Assembly: GCF_001189235.2 (NCBI RefSeq)
Contig: NZ_LFIP02000015.1
Location: 30,144 to 94,143 of the forward strand
Direction of reading: 5' to 3'
DNA length: 64,000 nucleotides
Source: Bradyrhizobium embrapense
Lineage (GTDB): Bacteria > Pseudomonadota > Alphaproteobacteria > Rhizobiales > Xanthobacteraceae
Below, piece after piece: positions 53,738-62,526 of the stretch (position 1 is the stretch's first letter; each line of letters opens with the position of its first letter). Both the position numbers and the translations under genes were made by a program. The notes beneath the pieces were generated by a model that searched no databases, was not told the DNA's origin, and worked only from the letters and a program-made list of their open reading frames with translations.

Positions 53738-55252
53738 GTGACCGTCGTCCTTCCCACGCCAACGCAACTTCGTGCCGTCGCCGAACAGTGCGGCCTGTCC
53801 CTGACCGATGAGGACGTGGCCTCGTTCCGCGGCCTGATGCAGGGCTCGATCGAGGCCTACAACCTCGTCGCCCAGATGCCGGACGAACTGCCCGAAGTGA
53901 AATATCCCCGCACGCCCGGCTATCGCCCGGCGCCGGAGAACAACAAGCACAACGCCTGGTACCGCAAGTCGACGGTGAAGGGCGCGGCTTCCGGCAAGCT
54001 CAAGGGCAAGACGGTGGCGCTGAAGGACAACATCATGCTGGCCGGCGTGCCGATGACCAACGGCTCGTCGACGCTGGAAGGCTATATCCCCGATTTCGAC
54101 GCCACCATCGTCACCCGCATGCTCGACGCCGGTGCCGAGATCGCAGGCAAGACCCATTGCGAGCATTTCTGCCTGTCCGGCGGCAGCCACACCGGCTCCT
54201 ACGGGCCGGTGCACAACCCGCACAAGATGGGCTATTCCGCCGGCGGCTCGTCGTCGGGCTCCGGCGTCGTGGTCGCGCTCGGCGAGGTCGACATGGCGAT
54301 CGGCGGCGACCAGGGCGGCTCGATCCGCATGCCGTCCTCGTTCTGCGGCACCTACGGCATGAAGCCGACCTGGGGGCTTGTGCCCTACACCGGCATCATG
54401 CCGATCGAGATCTACGTCGATCACACCGGTCCGATGACCGCGACCGTGGAAGACAACGCGCTGCTGCTGGAAGTGCTGGCCGGCGACGATGGCTACGATC
54501 CGCGGATCAAGGCGCCGAAGGTCGAGGACTACACCAAGGCGCTCGGCAAGGGTGTCAAGGGCATGAAGATCGGCATCGTCAAGGAAGGCTTCGAGCAGCC
54601 GACCGCCGAAGCTGCGGTGAATGAAAGCGTGCGCGAGGCGGCCAAGCGCTTCAAGGATCTCGGCGCCAGCATCGAGACGGTATCGATCCCGATGCACATG
54701 CTCGGCGGTGCGATCTGGACCCCGATCGGCACCGAAGGCCTGACCCAGACCATGATGTTCGGCGACGGCTACGGCCTCAGCCGCGGCGACCTCTATTCGA
54801 CCTCGCTGATGGATTTCCATCGCGGCTGGCGCCGTCAGGCGGATTCGCTGTCCGAGACCACGAAGCTGTTCATGCTGCTCGGTACCTACATCAACAACAA
54901 TTTCGGTCCGCGCTTCTACGGCAAGGCGCTCAACATCTCGCGCCGGCTGACTGCGGCTTACGACAAGGCCTTCAAGGCCTACGATCTGCTGCTGATGCCG
55001 ACCACGCCGATGAAGGCGACGAAGTTGCCCGAGGCCAATGCCAGCCGCGAGGAGTATGTCGCTCGGGCGCTGGAGATGATCTCCAACACCGCGCCGTTCG
55101 ACATCACCCATCACCCGGCGATGTCGCTGCCCTGCGGCGTGGTCGACGGATTGCCGGTCGGCCTGATGCTGGTCGGGCGGATGTTCGAGGAAACCACCAT
55201 CTACCGCGCCGCGCACGCCTTCGAGCAGGCCGGCGACTGGAAGAAGATGTGA
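53738..55252 (+). CDS. Amidase (amidase signature family, Rhodococcus enantioselective-amidase type)
   Basis: A 504-residue Ser-cisSer-Lys amidohydrolase that would hydrolyse amides to acids and ammonia. With GTG 53738 as start (AGGAGA five bases upstream), the catalytic residues fall at Lys96 (VALKDNI), Ser171 (SAGGSSSGSG) and Ser195 (GGDQGGSIRMPSSFCG), with Asp191 and Cys203. These numbers are the ones I recall for the J1/N-771 amidases of Rhodococcus, which supports both the start and the subfamily. Those enzymes pair with nitrile hydratases, but no such genes are here. The transporter genes follow 42 bases on, so imported amides are the likely substrate. Confidence 0.92.
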   Translation: MTVVLPTPTQLRAVAEQCGLSLTDEDVASFRGLMQGSIEAYNLVAQMPDELPEVKYPRTPGYRPAPENNKHNAWYRKSTVKGAASGKLKGKTVALKDNIMLAGVPMTNGSSTLEGYIPDFDATIVTRMLDAGAEIAGKTHCEHFCLSGGSHTGSYGPVHNPHKMGYSAGGSSSGSGVVVALGEVDMAIGGDQGGSIRMPSSFCGTYGMKPTWGLVPYTGIMPIEIYVDHTGPMTATVEDNALLLEVLAGDDGYDPRIKAPKVEDYTKALGKGVKGMKIGIVKEGFEQPTAEAAVNESVREAAKRFKDLGASIETVSIPMHMLGGAIWTPIGTEGLTQTMMFGDGYGLSRGDLYSTSLMDFHRGWRRQADSLSETTKLFMLLGTYINNNFGPRFYGKALNISRRLTAAYDKAFKAYDLLLMPTTPMKATKLPEANASREEYVARALEMISNTAPFDITHHPAMSLPCGVVDGLPVGLMLVGRMFEETTIYRAAHAFEQAGDWKKM

Positions 55253-55294
55253 GGCGCCGCTTGTCGCAGACGCAAGGTCGATGGATCGAACACC

Positions 55295-56152
55295 ATGGCT
55301 AGCACCTTCGCCGCGGTGTTCGAGATCGTGAGCTTCGGCGCGATCATCGTGCTGGTCGTGCTCGGGCTCGGCATCATCGCCAGCATGATGGGCATCTTCA
55401 ACTTCGCGCAGGGCGAATTCGTCCTGCTCGGGGCTTATGTGACCTATCTGGCTTACGCCCACGGCGCGCCGGTCTGGGTCGGCATGGTCGCGGCGCCCTT
55501 CGTGGTCGGCGCGCTCGGCTTCGTGCTGGAAGCGCTGATCATCCGGCGCTTCTATGCCGCGCCGATCGTGGCGATGCTCGGCACCTATGCGCTCGGGCTG
55601 ATCATCCGCGAAAGCGTGCGCGGGCTGATCGGCGGCTTCTATCTCACGGTGCCGGAGCCGATCGGCGGTTCGATCGACCTCGGCTCGGTCCACATTTCGG
55701 CCTGGCGTTTCACCATCATCGTGATCACGCTCGTGGTGATGGGCGGCTGCTATCTCCTGCTGGCGCGCACGAGCTTCGGGCTTCGGGTCCGCGCCACCCT
55801 GGAGAACCCGGCGCTGGCGCGCGCGTCGGGCATCTCGACGCCGTTGATCTACGGCGCGACCTTTGCGTTCGGCGCGGCGCTGGCCGGGCTTGCCGGCGCG
55901 CTGATCGTGCCGGTGTTCAGCCTTTTTGCCGATCTCGGCATCCGCTTCCTGATCCAGGGCTTCGTCGCCGTGATGGTCGGGGGTGTCGGCTCCTTCATCG
56001 GTCCGGTCGCCGGCGCCGGTGTGATCGGCACGCTCAGCGCGGCGCTGCCATGGGTGATGTCTCCGGTCGTCGCCGACGTCCTCGTCTTCGTGCTCGCCAT
56101 CGCCTTCATCAAATTCCGGCCGCAAGGCCTCATCGCTGGGAAAGGGGTCTAA
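55295..56152 (+). CDS. Branched-chain amino acid/amide-type ABC permease (LivH/UrtB-like)
   Basis: A 285-residue inner-membrane protein with about eight hydrophobic segments. MMGIFNFAQGEFVLLGAYVT is the LivH-type N-terminal motif, and LRVRATLENPALARASGI is the cytoplasmic loop that contacts the ATPase. FMVGGVGS-like sequence appears as AVMVGGVGSFIGPVAGAGVI. It forms the channel with the LivM-type protein at 57386. Placement next to an amidase suggests amides or urea-like compounds instead of branched-chain amino acids. ATG 55295. Confidence 0.93.
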   Translation: MASTFAAVFEIVSFGAIIVLVVLGLGIIASMMGIFNFAQGEFVLLGAYVTYLAYAHGAPVWVGMVAAPFVVGALGFVLEALIIRRFYAAPIVAMLGTYALGLIIRESVRGLIGGFYLTVPEPIGGSIDLGSVHISAWRFTIIVITLVVMGGCYLLLARTSFGLRVRATLENPALARASGISTPLIYGATFAFGAALAGLAGALIVPVFSLFADLGIRFLIQGFVAVMVGGVGSFIGPVAGAGVIGTLSAALPWVMSPVVADVLVFVLAIAFIKFRPQGLIAGKGV

Positions 56153-56157
56153 TCACC

Positions 56158-57378
56158 ATGTCGATTGAACGCATGAACCTCACGCGCCGCCGCTTCATGA
56201 GCAATTTCGCCTTTGCAACCGGAGCGCTCGCGACCGGGGTCGGCAGCTGGGTGGTGCGGCCCGATTGGGCCAACGCCGCCGAAGGCCCGATCAAGGTCGG
56301 CATCGCGACCGACCTGACCGGCCCGATCGCCTATGCCGGCAACGCCGACGCCAACGTCGCCAAGATGGTGATCAAGGAGATCAATGCCGGCGGCGGCCTG
56401 CTCGGCCGGCCGCTCGAGCTCTACATCGAGGATACCGCCTCGAACGAATCGGTCGCGGTCGGCAATGTCCGCAAGCTGATCCAGCGCGACAAGGTCGACA
56501 TGGTGCTGGGCGGCATCACCTCGTCGATGCGCAACGCGATCAAGGACCCGATCGTGGCGCGCGGCAAGACGCTCTACATCTATCCGCAGCTCTACGAGGG
56601 CAAGGAGTGCACGCCCTATCTGTTCTGCACCGGGCCGACGCCGGCGCAGCAATGCGACACCTTCATTCCCTGGCTGATCAAGAACGGCGGCAAGAAGTTC
56701 GCGCTGCCGAGCGCCAATTATGTCTGGCCGCACACGCTCAACGTCTACGCCCGCAAGGTGATCGAGGACAATGGCGGCGAGGTCGTGTTCGAGGAGTATT
56801 ATCCGCTCGACCAGGTCGACTTCTCGGCCACCGTCAACCGCATCATCTCCAACAAGGTCGACGTGGTCTTCAACACCGTGATCCCGCCGGGTGTCGGACC
56901 GTTCTTCAAACAGCTCTATGAGGCCGGCTTCCTGAAGAACGGCGGGCGGCTCGCCTGTGTCTACTATGACGAGAACACGCTCAACATCAATCAGGCCAAT
57001 GAGATCGAGGGGCTGGCGAGCTGCCTCGACTACTTCAAGGTATTGACCAAGGAAGATCCGTTCAACGCCAAGCTCCAGGCTGCGTATGAAAAGGATTTCC
57101 CCGGCAACTTCCTGTTCGCCGCCGGCAGCGCCGCGACCGGAACCTATCGCGGCCTCAAGCTGTGGGAAGCCGCGGTCAAGGAAGCCGGCAAGGTCGACCG
57201 CGAACAGGTCGCTGCCGCACTCGATCACGCCAAGATCGCCGAAGGACCCGGCGGACCGGCCGAAATGGTGCCGGGCAAGCGTCACTGCAAGATGAAGATG
57301 TACACCGCTGTTGCCAAAGGCGGGAACTATGAGATCGTGGCGCGCAGCGATGGTCTCGTCGATCCCAAGGAATGCTGA
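56158..57378 (+). CDS. Tat-exported ABC substrate-binding protein (urea/amide type)
   Basis: A 406-residue binding protein. The N-terminus carries a twin-arginine signal, NLTRRRFMSNF, and cleavage is likely after ANA (about residue 40). The mature type I fold starts GPIKVGIATDLTGPIAYAGN and has LYIYPQLYEGKECTPYLFCT and FALPSANYVWPHTLNVYARK, the same landmarks as in the two AmiC-like proteins, so all three share an ancestor. It would deliver the amide to the permeases. It begins five bases after livH and ends seven bases before livM. Confidence 0.92.
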   Translation: MSIERMNLTRRRFMSNFAFATGALATGVGSWVVRPDWANAAEGPIKVGIATDLTGPIAYAGNADANVAKMVIKEINAGGGLLGRPLELYIEDTASNESVAVGNVRKLIQRDKVDMVLGGITSSMRNAIKDPIVARGKTLYIYPQLYEGKECTPYLFCTGPTPAQQCDTFIPWLIKNGGKKFALPSANYVWPHTLNVYARKVIEDNGGEVVFEEYYPLDQVDFSATVNRIISNKVDVVFNTVIPPGVGPFFKQLYEAGFLKNGGRLACVYYDENTLNINQANEIEGLASCLDYFKVLTKEDPFNAKLQAAYEKDFPGNFLFAAGSAATGTYRGLKLWEAAVKEAGKVDREQVAAALDHAKIAEGPGGPAEMVPGKRHCKMKMYTAVAKGGNYEIVARSDGLVDPKEC

Positions 57379-57385
57379 GCGATCA

Positions 57386-58480
57386 ATGAGTGGAGCAAGA
57401 GAGGCCGTCGCACGCATCAGCGAGGATGTCGTGACAGGCGAGGGGCTACCAGCCGCGCGCGCGCCGGTGCAACAGGCATCGGCAGGATGGAAGGTCCTGC
57501 CGATCGTGGAAGGGCTGGTGCTCATGATCGCACTGGTCCTGCCATGGGTGCTGCAGGATTATCTCACGGTGTTCGCCACCCGCGTGGTGATCCTCGCGCT
57601 GTTCGCGCTGTCGTTCGACCTGGTGTGGGGCTATGCCGGCATCATGAGCTTCGGCCAGGCGCTGTTCTTCGGCGCCGCCGGCTACGGCGTGGCGCTATTG
57701 GCGCGCGATCTCAACGTCACTTCGATCCTGCTGATCTTGCCCGCCGGCACGCTGATTGGCCTCACTGCATCGCTGCTGCTCGGCGGCTTCCTGCTGCTCG
57801 GGCGCTATCCCTCGAGCGTGATCTTCGTCTCGCTGGGCACCCTGACCGGCTCCTATGCTGCGGACCGGCTGGCGCGGGGTTGGTACTATCTCGGCGGCCA
57901 GAACGGCATCCCGTCGATCCCGCCGCTCACCCTCGGCAGCTACGAGTTCGAGGAAGGGCCGATCTACTACTACATGGTGCTCGGCATCCTGGTGGTCGTC
58001 TATCTGCTCTGCCGCTTCCTGGTGCGTTCGCAATTCGGTCTTGCGCTTGCTGGCCTGCGCGAGAACGAGCAGCGCATCGCCTTCTTCGGCTACAAGGCGC
58101 AGCATCTGAAGGCGATCATCTTCGCGGTCGGCGGCACCATCGCCGGTCTCGCCGGCAGCCTCTATGCTTTCCACGAAGGATTTGTCTGGCCCAACATGCT
58201 GGGCGTCGTGTTCTCGACCCAGGTCGTGCTCTACGTGTTGTTCGGCGGCTCCGGCACGCTGATCGGCGCCGTGATCGGCACCGTGATCATCGAGGGCGTC
58301 AGCTTCTGGCTGTCGGACAATTACCGCGATGTCTGGCCGATCATCCTCGGCGTGCTGCTGCTGCTCGTGATCATGTTCCGCCCGCTCGGGCTGGTCTCCT
58401 TTGTGCTCGGCGAGCGCGAGCGGGTCGGCAGCTTCGGCAAAGCGCCAAAGTCAAAGGAGACCGGCCATGCCGCTCCTTGA
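57386..58480 (+). CDS. Branched-chain amino acid/amide-type ABC permease (LivM/UrtC-like)
   Basis: A 364-residue inner-membrane protein. About 35 polar residues precede roughly ten hydrophobic segments. GYAGIMSFGQALFFGAAGYG is the LivM-type motif, LAGLRENEQRIAFFGYKAQH is the ATPase-contact loop, and the closing WPIILGVLLLLVIMFRPLGL is standard. ATG 57386 follows the binding-protein stop by seven bases. Its end overlaps the start of the LivG-type gene by 14 bases, so translation is coupled. Confidence 0.92.
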   Translation: MSGAREAVARISEDVVTGEGLPAARAPVQQASAGWKVLPIVEGLVLMIALVLPWVLQDYLTVFATRVVILALFALSFDLVWGYAGIMSFGQALFFGAAGYGVALLARDLNVTSILLILPAGTLIGLTASLLLGGFLLLGRYPSSVIFVSLGTLTGSYAADRLARGWYYLGGQNGIPSIPPLTLGSYEFEEGPIYYYMVLGILVVVYLLCRFLVRSQFGLALAGLRENEQRIAFFGYKAQHLKAIIFAVGGTIAGLAGSLYAFHEGFVWPNMLGVVFSTQVVLYVLFGGSGTLIGAVIGTVIIEGVSFWLSDNYRDVWPIILGVLLLLVIMFRPLGLVSFVLGERERVGSFGKAPKSKETGHAAP

Positions 58481-59201
58481 AGCGCAAGGGATCAGCAAGG
58501 TATTCGGCAAGCTCACCGCGCTGGACGGCGCAGGCTTGACCGTCGACGAGAACGAGTTTCACGGCTTGATCGGCCCCAACGGCTCGGGCAAGAGCACGCT
58601 GATGAAATGCGTCGCCGGCGCTGAGGTGCCGACCACGGGCAAGGTGTCCTTCGTCAACACCGACATCACGGCGTTCACGCCGACCGAGCGCGCCCGCGCC
58701 GGCATGAGCCTGAAATTCCAGATCACCTCGGTGCTGCCGACGCTGACGCTCTACGACAACATCCTGCTGGCGCTGCAGGCGCATTCGTCGCTGTTCGATC
58801 TCGTGCTCTCGCGTACGCGCAACAGGCTGCACGACCAGGTGATGACGATGCTGGCCCAGTTCCGGCTCGCCGATCGCGCGCACGATGCCGCGGCGGCGCT
58901 GTCGCATGGCCAGCAGCAATGGCTCGAGATCGCGATGGCGCTCGCAGGCCGACCGCGGCTGCTGCTGCTGGACGAGCCGACCGGCGGCATGAGTCTCGAG
59001 GAGCGCCGCGTCACCGGCGAGCTGCTGCAGCCGATCAAGCAGCATTGCTCGCTCGTCATCGTCGAACACGATCTCGATTTCATCCGCGACATCTGCGACC
59101 GCCTCACCGTGCTCGACCAGGGCAAGGTGCTGGCCTCGGGCACGGTCGCGGAAATCCAGGCCAACAAGAGCGTCCAGGAGATTTATCTTCGCCGTGCCTG
59201 A
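58467..59201 (+). CDS. ABC transporter ATPase (LivG/UrtD-like)
   Basis: A 244-residue ATPase. Walker A is GPNGSGKST (36-44), the signature is LSHGQQQWLEIAMAL (near 142), Walker B is LLLLDEPTGGM and the switch His is in VIVEHDLDFI. The signature has SHGQ in place of SGGQ, which is common in the UrtD/LivG branch. ATG 58467 lies inside the livM 3' end, with AGGAG upstream. It pairs with the next ATPase to power import. Confidence 0.93.
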   Translation: MPLLEAQGISKVFGKLTALDGAGLTVDENEFHGLIGPNGSGKSTLMKCVAGAEVPTTGKVSFVNTDITAFTPTERARAGMSLKFQITSVLPTLTLYDNILLALQAHSSLFDLVLSRTRNRLHDQVMTMLAQFRLADRAHDAAAALSHGQQQWLEIAMALAGRPRLLLLDEPTGGMSLEERRVTGELLQPIKQHCSLVIVEHDLDFIRDICDRLTVLDQGKVLASGTVAEIQANKSVQEIYLRRA

Positions 59202-59895
59202 TCAATCTTTCCTCGATATCCGGCACATCGATGCCGGCTACGGCCGCAGCCAGGTCCTATTCGATGTCAACATCGGCATTCCCTGGCGCGGCGGCGTCGC
59301 CGTGCTCGGCCGCAACGGCGCCGGCAAGACCACGCTGATGAAGACCATCGTCGGCGAACTCGCGAGCACAACGGGAGAGTTGTTCTTCGACGGCCGCGAC
59401 ATCACCCGGCGGCGTACCGAGGAGCGCGTGCGCTCCGGCATCGGTTATGTGCCGCAGGAGCATTCGGTGTTCGCCCGCCTGTCGGTGCGCGACAACCTCG
59501 CGGTCGGCTCGCTGTTCAATTCGGATTCGAGCGCGGTCGATCGCGTGCTCGAGATCTTCCCGAAGCTCGGCCAGCGGCTCGACCAGCCCGCCGGCACGCT
59601 GTCCGGCGGCGAGCGCAAGATGCTGGCGATCGGCCGCGCCATGCTCGGCGATCCGAAGCTGCTGCTGCTCGACGAGCCGACCGAAGGCGTCTGGATCGGC
59701 GTGATCGAGGAGATCACCGAGCGGCTGATCGAGCTTGCCAAGAGCATCTCGGTCGTGATCGTCGAGCAGCATCTCGACCTCGCGCTGCGCGTCGCCGACT
59801 ACGCCTATGTGCTGGACCGCGGCCGCATTGCGCTGCAGGGCGCGGCAGGCGAGGTGCGCAACGATCCTGAATTGCTGCGGTATCTGGCGCCGTAG
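59194..59895 (+). CDS. ABC transporter ATPase (LivF/UrtE-like)
   Basis: A 233-residue ATPase. Walker A is GRNGAGKTT (39-47), the signature is LSGGERKMLAIGRAML, Walker B is LLLLDEPTEGVW and the switch His is in VIVEQHLDLAL. GIGYVPQEHSVFARLSVRDN is the Q-loop region typical of LivF. The GTG start overlaps the LivG-type gene by eight bases. It is the last gene of the amidase-transporter run; no clear terminator was seen after it. Confidence 0.93.
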   Translation: MPDQSFLDIRHIDAGYGRSQVLFDVNIGIPWRGGVAVLGRNGAGKTTLMKTIVGELASTTGELFFDGRDITRRRTEERVRSGIGYVPQEHSVFARLSVRDNLAVGSLFNSDSSAVDRVLEIFPKLGQRLDQPAGTLSGGERKMLAIGRAMLGDPKLLLLDEPTEGVWIGVIEEITERLIELAKSISVVIVEQHLDLALRVADYAYVLDRGRIALQGAAGEVRNDPELLRYLAP

Positions 59896-59959
59896 AATCC
59901 CGGGTTCCCGCAGGAACGAAGCGCTCCTCCTGCCGTTGGGCCGCGGGAGGAATTCACCA

Positions 59960-60190
59960 ATGCGTTATTTCTCGATCGCAGCCGCTTTTGCCGCTGCCGT
60001 GATGAGCAGCGGCGCCGCGCTGGCCCAGCATTCCGGTACCAAGGCGGAACAGTCTGCGTGCTCGCGCGACGCACAGCGCTTCTGCCGCAAGGACCTCGGC
60101 AATGACGGCGCCGTACAGAATTGCCTTCAGATGCAACGCGCCAGCCTCAGCCGAAGCTGCAAGAAGGTCTTTGAGAGCCACGGCATGTAA
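59960..60190 (+). CDS. Small exported Cys-rich protein
   Basis: A 76-residue protein with a signal peptide (residues 1-22, ending ALAQ) and a mature part of about 54 residues with four cysteines: SACSRDAQRFCRKDLGND, then NCLQMQRASLSRSCKKVFE. The spacing resembles one unit of the Cys-rich repeat known from Golgi apparatus protein 1 (C...FC...C...C), which is found singly or in series in many rhizobial secreted proteins. GGGAGG stands eight bases before ATG 59960. Function unknown; it may follow the transporter transcript. Confidence 0.8.
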   Translation: MRYFSIAAAFAAAVMSSGAALAQHSGTKAEQSACSRDAQRFCRKDLGNDGAVQNCLQMQRASLSRSCKKVFESHGM

Positions 60191-60227
60191 CCGTCGCCAG
60201 CCGGCGCGGTACAAGTCTCGTTGTCGA

Positions 60228-60623
60228 TCAACGCGACGACGTCCCGTCGGCGTGTTCAACAAGGTGAGCGCGCGTCGGCGACGGCTCAAACCTGTCGGCG
60301 AAATACTGCGTTTCGTGGACGACCTGCCCGTCGCGGAATTCCATGATGCTCACCGTGTAGGACGGGATGCCGTCATAGGTCAGCACGAACTCGGTGACCC
60401 AGAGATCGCCGGCGCCGATGATGCGCTGGATCGTGAAGCGCTTCTTGTTCGGCTGCACCATGCGGCTCTGCTGAATGTTGCGCCGGCCGCGGATCCGTTC
60501 GCCCGATTGCGGATAATCAAGCACCGCATCGTCGCGATAGATGTCGTGCTCGCGCTCGAAATCGCTGGCGTCCGACGCCTCCCAATGGCGCTCAAGCGCC
60601 ATCCGCACGGTTCGGTCATCCAT
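60228..60623 (-). CDS. SnoaL-like polyketide cyclase-family protein
   Basis: A 131-residue NTF2-like protein with the SnoaL-type pattern ALERHWEASDASDFEREHDI, then VLDYPQSGERIRGRRNIQQS and SIMEFRDGQVVHETQYFAD. Such proteins are common small cytoplasmic enzymes or binding proteins and their substrates are rarely known. The C-terminal FADRFEPSPTRAHLVEH matches the group often annotated as nuclear transport factor 2 family. Monocistronic, convergent with the Cys-rich protein gene. Confidence 0.87.
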   Translation of the reverse strand: MDDRTVRMALERHWEASDASDFEREHDIYRDDAVLDYPQSGERIRGRRNIQQSRMVQPNKKRFTIQRIIGAGDLWVTEFVLTYDGIPSYTVSIMEFRDGQVVHETQYFADRFEPSPTRAHLVEHADGTSSR

Positions 60624-60767
60624 CGCAATCTCCCGGCTGTGCCCCGTACCGATCAGACGATCGTCTATGCGCGGTTGGCAAGCGGAATGTGGCAGAGCAA
60701 AGCTCGGGCAAAATCATGCCCCGAGGATGCGGAAAGTTTGACTCACAGATCGCACAACACACTCGAT

Positions 60768-60793
60768 GTCGTCCCGGCCTTCGCAGGGGCGAC
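60768..60793. repeat. Repeat family H, copy 2
   Basis: GTCGTCCCGGCC and GGGGCGAC, differing by two bases from copy 1 at 5187. Between the SnoaL-like gene and the L,D-transpeptidase stop. Confidence 0.5.
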
Positions 60794-60842
60794 GCTGCGC
60801 CAGCGGGAAAGTTGATCGCTTCCGAGCGGCGTCGCTCCGCCG

Positions 60843-62297
60843 TTACTTCACCGCGGAGAAGCGGGTGTCGAACGAGTTGGTCTGCACCACAGGCGCCGAG
60901 CCGGCGAGCTGGGTCGACGATGTCGCGGCCGGCGCGGCCGCGGCGGTATTGGTCACCTGCGGCTTCGGCGCGGGCTTGGCGGCCTGCTTCGGCTCCGCCT
61001 TCGTCGCGACGCGAACCACGGATTGCGGCTTGGCCTCGGCGATCTTTGGCTTGGCCGGTGCGGCAGCCACCGGCGCCGGCGGCGAGGTCACCTTGCTGGC
61101 ATCGGCAGTGGCGCTGCCGATGCCGACCTTCTGGGCAAAGCTCGAGAAGAAGCCTTCGGATTTGTCGGACGAGTTCGCCGAGGCAACACGGGCAGTCGAC
61201 GACGTCGTCGCCACTACCGGCTCTTCCTGCTGGACTGCGAGATTCGGCCGCGGCGGATTGACCGTGCCGGGGATCGTACCGGGCGCACGCGCCAGCGCCA
61301 TCGACTGCAACGCCTGGCTGTCGCCGCCTTCGGACAGGCCGGTGTTGCCTTCCGGAATCTTCGAGGCGAAGATCGCGTTCATGCCGCCGTCGATGCCGGT
61401 GTTGAGCCGCGCCACGGGGGTACCCTTGGAGATCAGCTTGGCGGTCTCGGCGGCGTCCTGCTGCTCCTTCTCGCGCACGGCGCTCGCGATCTCCTCGGGG
61501 ATCACATAGGCCGGGCACTTCGCGGAGGCGTCGAACACCGGATCGCGCGTCGCGTTCGGCGCCTTGACCGCATCGAACACGTATTTCTTCTCGCAGAAGT
61601 CGACCTTCGGCTCCTGCTTCGTCACCTCGAAATGATCATAGCCTTCCTTGATCATCTTCCAGAAAGGCATGTTCGGATTGTTGCGGTGCTTGGCCATGTT
61701 CACCGGCGTCATCCGGAACGGATAGGCCTGCAGCTGGAACGCTTTCTGGCCGCCGAAGAATGACTCTCGGCCGAGCGAATAGATTTCCGCGATCTGCTCG
61801 TCGGTCATCGCGTAGCAGCCGCGCGAGGAGCAGTCGCCATGCACCATCAGTTGCGAGCCGGTACGGCCGAGCGCCTTGTCGAACGCGTTGGGATAGCCGG
61901 TGTTGAACGACAAGTAATAGGCCGACTGCGGGTTCATCTGGCTCGGGTTGATCGAGTAGAACCCTTCCGGCGCCTGGCGGTCACCCTCGCGGATCTTCGG
62001 ACCGAGATCGCCCGACCAGCGGCAGATCGGATAGGTCTTGAGCAGCGCGAACTGGCCGGAGCGGGTCTGCTTCCAGACCTCGAGCTCCGCCTCCTGCTTG
62101 AACAGCCGCACCAGGATCGGCGACTGCATGTCCATGTCCTTCTCGGCCATGGCTGCCACGAGCTTTGGCGGGACCGGCTGGTTGGCCTTGGCGTTCTGGG
62201 CAAGCGAGATCTGGTCGCTGTCGCAGCCGGCGAGCATGACGCCCGCGGCGAGGACCGCCGAAGTCAGAAGCGCGCGTACGAGCGTGCGATGAGTCAA
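60843..62297 (-). CDS. Lipoprotein L,D-transpeptidase (YkuD/YafK-like)
   Basis: About 484 residues. Starting at TTG 62297 gives a textbook lipoprotein signal THRTLVRALLTSAVLAAG followed by VMLAGC (lipid-bearing Cys25), and GGAG stands seven bases upstream; ATG 62363 would add 22 residues and has no ribosome binding site. The YkuD domain (about 55-210) has the motif MVHGDCSSRGCYAMTD with His153 and catalytic Cys161. The last 180 residues are Ala/Pro/Lys-rich. It probably forms 3-3 peptidoglycan cross-links or attaches proteins to peptidoglycan in the periplasm. Confidence 0.87.
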   Translation of the reverse strand: MTHRTLVRALLTSAVLAAGVMLAGCDSDQISLAQNAKANQPVPPKLVAAMAEKDMDMQSPILVRLFKQEAELEVWKQTRSGQFALLKTYPICRWSGDLGPKIREGDRQAPEGFYSINPSQMNPQSAYYLSFNTGYPNAFDKALGRTGSQLMVHGDCSSRGCYAMTDEQIAEIYSLGRESFFGGQKAFQLQAYPFRMTPVNMAKHRNNPNMPFWKMIKEGYDHFEVTKQEPKVDFCEKKYVFDAVKAPNATRDPVFDASAKCPAYVIPEEIASAVREKEQQDAAETAKLISKGTPVARLNTGIDGGMNAIFASKIPEGNTGLSEGGDSQALQSMALARAPGTIPGTVNPPRPNLAVQQEEPVVATTSSTARVASANSSDKSEGFFSSFAQKVGIGSATADASKVTSPPAPVAAAPAKPKIAEAKPQSVVRVATKAEPKQAAKPAPKPQVTNTAAAAPAATSSTQLAGSAPVVQTNSFDTRFSAVK

Positions 62298-62526
62298 GTC
62301 CGAGCTCCACACCCACCGGGCGATTTTCGCGACCCCAACACGGCGAATATGCCCTGAAGCCATTGTGTAAAATATTAGCCTTCGACCACCCCTGCTCGCA
62401 ACCTGAACCGGGGCTGACAGCCCACACGGTAGCAGGCATGGTTCAAGGAACGTTAAAGACCCGGCTCGGGGCCCAATTACGGCAAAATCGGCCGATTTGG
62501 TCGAAAAACCCGATGGTTTGGGCGCC

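Noticed and set aside
51059..56125. Open frame of 1688 codons on the - strand
   Set aside because: It mirrors the AmiC-like, amidase and permease genes on the other strand. The His/Arg/Asp-rich translation is typical of antisense frames in GC-rich DNA, and the + strand proteins have clear families and catalytic residues.
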